Source of the DNA: Magnaporthiopsis rhizophila
Lineage: Eukaryota; Ascomycota; Sordariomycetes; Magnaporthales; Magnaporthaceae
DNA length: 64,000 nt
Direction: 5' to 3'
Assembly (NCBI GenBank): GCA_003049465.1
Contig: PYSS01000025.1
Location: 1-64,000 of the forward strand
The notes under the pieces were generated by a model. That model worked only from the letters and a program-made list of their open reading frames with translations. It searched no databases and was not told where the DNA came from. The position numbers and the translations under genes were made by a program. Shown here in pieces: positions 57,829-64,000 of the stretch (the first letter of the stretch is position 1; every line of letters starts with the position of its first letter).

Positions 57829-60462
57829 CTAGTCCGACATCCTCCAAGTGTCGAACCACTTCATGTAGCTGTACTGCTTGTTGGGGCCCGTCATTCCCCA
57901 GCAGATGGGCATGAACATGATGTACAGCCCGATGATCACGGCGTAGAGCATGCCGTACAAGCCGTACTGGATCGGCTTCTGCATGTTCCTCAGCGTCCAG
58001 TCGACCAGGAAGCCGAAGGACAGGATGGCGAAGTAGAGAGCCGGGTAGTAGTGGTGCACATATGTAACACGTGCCATGACCACAAACGGCAGGTAGTGCA
58101 GGAACCAGCCGATGACGGGGTAGATACCCGAGTAGAGGATCTGCTCCATCTCGGGCGTGGACAGCTCCTTGTACCCGCGCTGCCAGCGGAGCACGTACCA
58201 GACCACCAACAGGCCGACGAAGCCCAGCGACGCCGTGGTGGCCCAGTAGACAAAGGGGTTGCCGAGGAGGAAATACTTGACGATGCTGTCGTCCCAACCG
58301 CACATGCGCAGACCAACATGCAGGATGGGCCACTGCCACCATTGCGAGGCGAGATCATCCTGCTTGTCAGGGTCCGGCACGAGTGCATTGTTCGAGGTCA
58401 TCATAGCGACGTTCACTGGGTTGTCCTGTCAACACACGGCCATACCGCATCGGGTATTCCTGGGGGCTTTCTAGGGGAGGCTTACGGTGAATGAAGTCGT
58501 GGATGAACGGCGACCTGTAGACGGCGGGGTTTCCCTTGGGCACTACGCCAGGAGTCAGCAGCAGCTCTAGAGTTCAGCGTAAACGAAATCGTGGCATCTA
58601 GACACTCACGCTTTTCATTGGTGTGCGCCTCGACGTTCCACCAGGTATACGTGTCGCGAGGGTTGTTCTTGGGCGTGCAGGTAACTTCTATCTGCTTGAA
58701 ACCCCATTGAGGCAGGTTCTAGAAGACAAAACCGTCAGCACACATGCACTACTTTAGGTATGAGAAAAACCGTGATACGTACGACATTGCCGGCGCGGAG
58801 GTAGCAGCCCAGAACCTCGTGCTTCAGCCGGAAGGCGGTGGTGAGAGTACGGATGCGGCTGCGGTCGCGCGAGGCGACGTCGCGGACGACCTCAACCTTC
58901 CAGTGGTCCTTGTCGTCGCCGATGGTGAGGTTGCCGTAGGAAGAGACCTCCTTGTCCGACTTGGTCATGGGAGCCGAGATCTCGTGCGAGTGCAGGTTGC
59001 GGCCGGTCTGGGCGTGGATCAGACGGAGGATTTCGCCGTCGCCAAAGAAGCGCGGCTCCTCGCTCGCGTTGTACTCGCGATCGCGGCGGTTCGGGTAGAA
59101 GAACCAGTCGTTGTTGGAGTCCTTGTGGTGGTAGCATGTCACCTGCTGCTGCGTCGAGCCCTCGGGGTACGTCTGGACGTGGCTGTGAAGCAGACCACCG
59201 CCGTAGCCCATGTTCTTGATGGTGACGCGACTGCCGTAGGCAATCTCCAGAGGGCTGTCCTTGCCGACCCCGGTCCCCCGCAAGTTCGCCTGGAAGAGCG
59301 AGCTCATCTGCGCATCACCGGGGCCCGTCTTCGTAAGAACGGCAAAGTGGATGGCGAAGCTAAGCATGTAAACGAGGAAGGGGAGAACGATGAGACCAAG
59401 AACACGCGCGGCAACGTGGGCTCCGAGCTCCAGAGGCGGCATCCTCAGGTTGCCGAACTTGTTCCACAGGTCGTGAACAGTGTACAGGCCGACGAGCGCA
59501 GTGACGAACAGACCGACAAGCTTGACGCTAGTGACGCATCCAATGCTGAAACCAGTCAGGAACAGCCAGAAAAACCACTCAGGCTCGAAGCTCTTGTTCT
59601 GGAGTCGATGGAACTTGGCCCAGCAGAAGACGGTAGCAACAGTTCCGCACAAAAGCATGGAGTCGAGGAGGATGAACTGTAGGGAGCGGCCATGTTAGCT
59701 GGACGTATCTCCGAGCGAGCAGCTCCCCATGTGAGAATGAAGCGGCAACTTGCCCTAGAGATGGTCGTGTAGCTGTTCTCGCACAGAACCATCAGGGTGA
59801 CGAGCCAGACGGCAGGGCGGCGAAAATTGAGCTCCTTGGCAGTGAAGTAGGCCATGGGAACGATGACGGCGCCGAAGAAAGCGTTGAACTGCCTCATGAA
59901 GGTGTAGTTGACCCACTCGGGGTACTTCTCGCCCGACTTGAACTCGAAAGAGCCGTTGTAGCCGGCCAGGTAGCCCGAGAGGCCCACCAGCATCTTGCCC
60001 AGCGGGGGGTGGACATCGAAGTAGTAGGTGCGCTCGATGTAGTGCGATCCGAACTTGCCAAAGTGCGCCTCGTCCCAGGTGACAATGTTGGACTTGCCGA
60101 TCTGGTAAAAGCGCGTGAAGAAGGCCAGCACGGTGAAGATGACAGGCGCGATCAGGAACTCCCACTGGTCGAGGACTTCGAGGACCGAAGGTTGCTGTTT
60201 AAATCGCGGCCACCGTTAGCGACACGACAACCCAGTTCCTCGCCAAGGCATGTTTGCGACACCGTCAGACGACAACAGTGGGCAAGCCAGTTGTTGGGCA
60301 CCACAGCGATCAGGGTTTCCTTACCTTCTTAGCGGCCTTCTTCTTGCTGTCGTCCGCCTCGACCTTGGGGATGAGGGGCGCCGTCTCTTCGCCTGGCACG
60401 TTGCGCCTCCTAAGGCCGCCCAGGTCGGCGCCCGAGGCCACCGCCGCATTTACAGCGGCCAT
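57829..60462 (-). CDS. pmt2: Protein O-mannosyltransferase, Pmt2 subfamily, 6 exons
   Basis: A 741-residue ER membrane enzyme transferring mannose from dolichol-phosphate-mannose to Ser/Thr (EC 2.4.1.109), normally as a Pmt1-Pmt2 heterodimer. Exons: 60325-60462, 59754-60194, 58783-59676, 58610-58718, 58486-58542, 57829-58415; all phases fit. The second intron (59677-59753) begins with GC, not GT. The first luminal loop carries WDEAHFGKFG with the catalytic-type Asp-Glu (about 87-88) and HPPLGKMLVGLSGYLAGYNG. Exon 3 encodes the luminal MIR region (LLHSHVQTYPEGSTQQQVTC). The last exon begins HLNVAMMTSNNALVPDPDK and ends with several membrane segments. Motifs and length support Pmt2 over Pmt1 or Pmt4. 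Confidence 0.95.
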
Positions 60463-61666
60463 CGCGACGGGCTGCTCTTCACGCTGCTGGGAACGGCAAG
60501 CGCGTTTGTCGTTCGGCTGATACACACTCGGGGAACCGAGCAAGGAGGCCCTTGAGAGGATGTGGGCGGTGATGGGGTAGGAAAAGATGACGTAGAAACG
60601 AGCGTGTCGAAGGGGAAAAAAGGAGGTGGCCCGAGTGAGGTGGGATTGGAAAAAGAAGACACTGGTCAGTCGTATACACCGGAAATCATTTAAAGCGATC
60701 CGACATCGACGGCCCCGCGGGGAAATTGGCAGGCCAAAAATAAAAAATGCACCCTCAGCAGACGGAGGAGACAAAAAGAAGAAAAGAGGCGACGCGACAC
60801 CCTGTTGCAGAATAGAAATAACTTTGCGCAATCAACGGGCTATTGGGCAAGCGCAGAGCTGAGGAGGAAGGAAAGGGATACGCAATGCAGCATAATCTGG
60901 CCTCTTTTTTTCTGTGTCCCCTGTCTTGCTTCTCAGCTGCGTGTGGAGCGCGGCGGGAGCTAGGTGGCGGGTGGGCTTTCAAGGCTTGGCCTGGGGTCCA
61001 CGCGTGGGACACAGCTGCGATCGGCTTTGATTGATGTGTTCAGTCGAGTCTGTGGCGCCGTCAAGTCGCGTTGCGTTGTTACTTCCAGGCGGCTGAAAAA
61101 GGGGGAGAGGCCTGCCGGTCAGCCAGCCAGCCCCACTGGGAGCATCTTGTTGAGGTTGATGCCGCCGAACGCCTCCATCGTCGCCGCTGCGGAACAAGCT
61201 TCTCGATGCTATGTATGATGCTACGGAAACCCCGCCGCAACGATTCATCGGATCAATGGCAGCTTGCGACAGCGTCACTGACAGGATTTCGCAACTCAAA
61301 GTACAGTACGTATAACTTTACCACTTTACCGCCCCTTCCCTGGCCCTTCAAGCTCAAGGGGCCGCTCCTGCACTTTGTACGGATGCGGACCCACATCCAC
61401 CATCATCTGCGCCTGGTGGAGATCCGCCCACTACCATTGGACACGGCGCATTCTGGCATCTGATTGAATGAAGCCACATCACCTCATGCCATGCAAAGAG
61501 GGGGCACTTTGGCTGTGGCAAGGAGTCGACGCGTAATTTAGACTTGGAGATTTGGTGCTGAACCAACTCTTGTTTTCTTCCCTTTGCTCATCGACCACCC
61601 AAGGTTTCTGCGGCGCCCTGCAGAACTTGTACCACATGGAACAATAGCGAAGGCTTGACGGCTATC
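60463..61666. other. Divergent promoter region between PMT2 and BET1
   Basis: 1.2 kb between outward-facing genes. No coding feature, RNA gene or notable repeat recognised. Confidence 0.5.
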
Positions 61667-62711
61667 ATGGCATCAAGGTGAGCAGCAGACTCCGATCCAC
61701 GCGCAAACTAGGGAGGATATGGCAGAAAAAAAGGGGGCCAAGTACGTCGGCCGCCAGCTCCGGAGCGCGCTGAGCCGCCAAGTCCCAGCCGCAACCCGCT
61801 CGCTCAGCCGCTCGACCGCTCCGGCCGGTGCGCGTGCGCGTTGACCACCAACGGACCTCCCACGGACCCCCGAAAGCCCGCCTTGCCTTTTCCGCGGCTG
61901 GCGTTGCGGGCCAAAAAGTCAAAAATAGTGACCCCCGGTCGCCGACTTGACCTAGCTGACCGACTGTGATGCCGCCCCGACCGTAGCAGGTTCGGGACCT
62001 CGTCCCTCCACCAGCGCGATCCGCGCAGCGCCTTGTTCGAGGGCTATGGCGGCAACTCGTCCAACAGCCGCCAGGCCAGCGTAAGCCCAAATCGATCCGG
62101 CGGCTATGGATACGGATATCCCGGCGGTGCCGGCGGCGGGACCCCGGCCGGCGGGAGCAACCACCTTGGAGTCCAGGGCTCCTCATATAGGCCCGCAACT
62201 CCCAACAGGAAGTCAGTCCACCTCTACCGCGGATAGTATGCACTCCAAGGAAGCGCCAGACCGGTCTGACCATCTGAATCGTCTGCCAGGGGCCAATACA
62301 GCGATGCGGTGCTCAACGAGCTCGAGAGCCAGAACGACGAGCAGGTGTCAGGGATTCTGGGCAAGGTCAGGGTATTGAAAGATGTAAGCGGCCAGGCCCC
62401 GCCAGATTTTGATATGGATCGACGCTGTGATGGCGACATCGCTGCCGGGCCACGGGCCAAGGACTGGAACCATCTGCTCACACGGCACCACCCTGCTTCC
62501 TCAGATGACGGTTGCGATAGGCGACGAGATCCGCGAGTCTTCGGCCCTCGCCGAGAAGATGAACGACAGCTTCGACACGACCAGGCTACGGATCCGCGGG
62601 ACCATGAATCGCATGCTCCTCATGGCGGAGAGGACGGGCGTGGGCTGGAAAGTCTGGTTGTTCTTCTTTGCCGCCGTTGCCTTCCTCTTCTTCTACGTCT
62701 GGCTTTTCTAA
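61667..62711 (+). CDS. bet1: Bet1-like SNARE of ER-Golgi transport, 4 exons
   Basis: A 177-residue tail-anchored Qc-SNARE acting with Sed5, Bos1 and Ykt6 or Sec22 in fusion of COPII vesicles with the Golgi. Exons: 61667-61677 (only 11 nt, coding MAS plus two bases), 61990-62211, 62290-62383, 62505-62711. The N-terminal part contains SSLHQRDPRSALFEGYGG and a Gly/Tyr-rich linker. The SNARE motif begins YSDAVLNELESQNDEQVSGI and spans an intron into MTVAIGDEIRESSALAEKMN. The last 20 or so residues form the single membrane anchor. As a tail-anchored protein it is a likely client of the GET pathway, whose Get1 is encoded at 13.3 kb. Confidence 0.93.
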
Positions 62712-63116
62712 ACGGGGCACGCACATCACATCACATCCATCACATGGAGATCCACCATCACACAACCAATAAATACGCCTGGAGTTCTTGGGAGTTCAAA
62801 CACGAGTTTTTCAGTCATGGCACAACAGGGCATGTTCACATGTCGGGATAAAACGTCCATTGGTTAGCTTTGGATACAGGGCAAATGATGACGTTTTGGG
62901 ATTTCTCAATTGCAGCCCAACGAGCCCTCGTTTAACATATTTACTGGTGGTTTTATTCATGTTCTTTTTTTTTGTCTCCTCGACAAGGCCTTGTCTTTAT
63001 CCCTGTAATAAGCTGTCTATAGGTTTTCTTCATACCCATGACTCACTCCCCTTCCACAGGGCCGTAAAAGCAACAAGAGTTACATCTCTCTCTCGCCTAT
63101 AAGTCCTGTTGTCGTT
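62712..63116. other. Convergent intergenic region
   Basis: Four hundred bases between the BET1 stop and the stop of the Apc15-like gene. No feature recognised. Confidence 0.5.
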
Positions 63117-64000
63117 TTAGTGTCTCCTCATCACATTGGGGCTACTGCCAGCAATACTGCTCCCGTCCCTGGACAGAATGCTGCTGATATCGATACTCCT
63201 CCTGGGGTTCCCGCCCTGGTTTGAGGCGCGAGCACTGCTGGCGCCCATGTAGCGCGCCGAGGCCGAGTGCTGACCGGCCGCGAAGCTCCTCTCGGCACGA
63301 TCGTGCTCATCATCGCTAGTCATGAGCGAGGCTTCGGTGTCCGTGTGCTCGTACATGCCGCTCTCGGCCTCGGGGATCTCGTCGTCGAGGTCGCCGTCCA
63401 TGTCCATGTCCAGACCGTCGTCGTCGTCGTCGCCGTCGCCCACCAGCCCGTGTCCGTATCCACGAGAGTGGTGCGCCAGGTCGTCCTCCTGCAGCATCTC
63501 GGCGCGGTCCCCGTCGTCGACCTCGTCGTCCTCCCCGCCGTACAGCACGTCGTCCACGTCCCGCTGTCGGGCCTGGCCGCGCGACATCATGTTCAGCACA
63601 CGATCCTCGGCCGCAACCACCTGCCGCAGCTCCGCCGCGGGGCCACCGCCACCGCCGCCGTTCACTCCCCTGCCGTCCTCGGTGTCGTCGTCGTCTGTTT
63701 CATCGGTGCGGTCCGAATCGGACTCCTCATCCGAATCCGCCCCGTCGTACCCGAAGCCCTCCTCGTCCGCATCCGGGATCTCGTCGTCCAGGTCCCTCTC
63801 CTGCGGCTGCCCGTCCTCGTCTCCGTCGCCCATCATCTCGTCCTCCCCGCCATGGCCACCCATAATCATCTGCCCATCCTCGCCAACCATGCCATCGCCC
63901 CCTATGCCAGCAGCAGTCGCAGCGGCAGCAGCAGCAGCAGCAGCGGCAGCGCCCTCCTCGGCCTCCGCCAGCTGCTGCGCGAGCTGCTCGCGACGGACGG
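63117..64000 (-). CDS. Apc15-like protein (anaphase-promoting complex subunit), C-terminal part
   Basis: The frame is open from the right edge of the window to a TAA at 63117-63119; the start lies outside. The visible 294 or so residues begin RREQLAQQLAEAEE, then an alanine run, then RDLDDEIPDADEEGFGYDG, acidic blocks and LDDEIPEAESGMYEHTDTEAS, ending in a Ser-rich tail. The acidic DLDDEIPDADEEGFG-type motif, present twice in part, is what I associate with fungal Apc15p (Mnd2-related), which regulates the mitotic checkpoint on the APC/C. The conserved N-terminal Apc15 region is not visible, so the name rests on the acidic motif and composition. Confidence 0.6.
   Translation of the reverse strand, partial: VRREQLAQQLAEAEEGAAAAAAAAAAATAAGIGGDGMVGEDGQMIMGGHGGEDEMMGDGDEDGQPQERDLDDEIPDADEEGFGYDGADSDEESDSDRTDETDDDDTEDGRGVNGGGGGGPAAELRQVVAAEDRVLNMMSRGQARQRDVDDVLYGGEDDEVDDGDRAEMLQEDDLAHHSRGYGHGLVGDGDDDDDGLDMDMDGDLDDEIPEAESGMYEHTDTEASLMTSDDEHDRAERSFAAGQHSASARYMGASSARASNQGGNPRRSIDISSILSRDGSSIAGSSPNVMRRH

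Noticed and set aside
58744..59682. 312-codon plus-strand frame over PMT2
   Set aside because: Antisense to PMT2 exon 3, whose identity is secure; the shadow has no features.
11825..63975. Idea that GET1, RUD3, RAB4, PMT2, BET1 and the GPI protease form a functional secretory cluster
   Set aside because: They are spread over 50 kb, on both strands, mixed with unrelated genes; secretory genes are common enough for this to be chance.

Overview
This window is nuclear DNA of a filamentous ascomycete (Pezizomycotina), most likely a Sordariomycete. Coding regions are GC-rich. Genes have short GT-AG introns (mostly 45-130 nt) and very small first exons. Products include the fungal Get1, Pmt2, Rud3, Bet1 and Rab4/Ypt4-type proteins, a GPI-anchored aspartic protease, a Na+/H+ antiporter and an OTT_1508-like deaminase joined to a MYND finger. 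Long homopolymers and a two-base N gap at 23246-23247 suggest a draft assembly. Species cannot be named from sequence alone.

Layout. 0.6-8.6 kb, all on the minus strand: a vacuolar-type amino acid transporter, a seven-exon arylsulfatase and a GPI-anchored pepsin-like protease. 8.6-11.8 kb is gene-poor. 11.8-16.1 kb: a PTAR1-like prenyltransferase-alpha-repeat protein divergent from GET1, then a conserved membrane protein. 18.3-23.1 kb: a Nop15/NIFK-type nucleolar RRM protein and the golgin Rud3. 23.1-26.1 kb: long poly-T tracts and a broken NLR-like locus, with purine-nucleoside-phosphorylase (PNP_UDP) debris on the minus strand and ankyrin debris on the plus strand. 26.2-32.1 kb, minus strand: a Na+/H+ antiporter, the 1017-residue deaminase-MYND protein and a small Cys-rich ORF. 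35.2-36.2 kb: debris of a fungal multicopy family. 37-39.7 kb: a conserved 874-residue protein of unknown function. 39.7-51.4 kb is an accessory-looking stretch with inverted repeats, microsatellites, a broken APH-type kinase and small orphan ORFs. 51.4-63.9 kb is again conserved: CTL/PNS1 choline-transporter-like protein, an insert-bearing Rab4-like GTPase, Pmt2, Bet1 and the C-terminal part of an Apc15-like protein that runs off the right edge.

Many conserved genes serve the secretory pathway: Get1 (tail-anchored protein insertion, which Bet1 as a tail-anchored SNARE would use), Rud3 and Bet1 (ER-Golgi), Rab4 (endosomal recycling), Pmt2 (ER O-mannosylation, which the Ser/Thr-rich stalk of the aspartic protease would receive). 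I see no evidence that they are co-regulated. Exon boundaries were set by eye from splice consensus, phase and recalled family conservation; no alignment was run.
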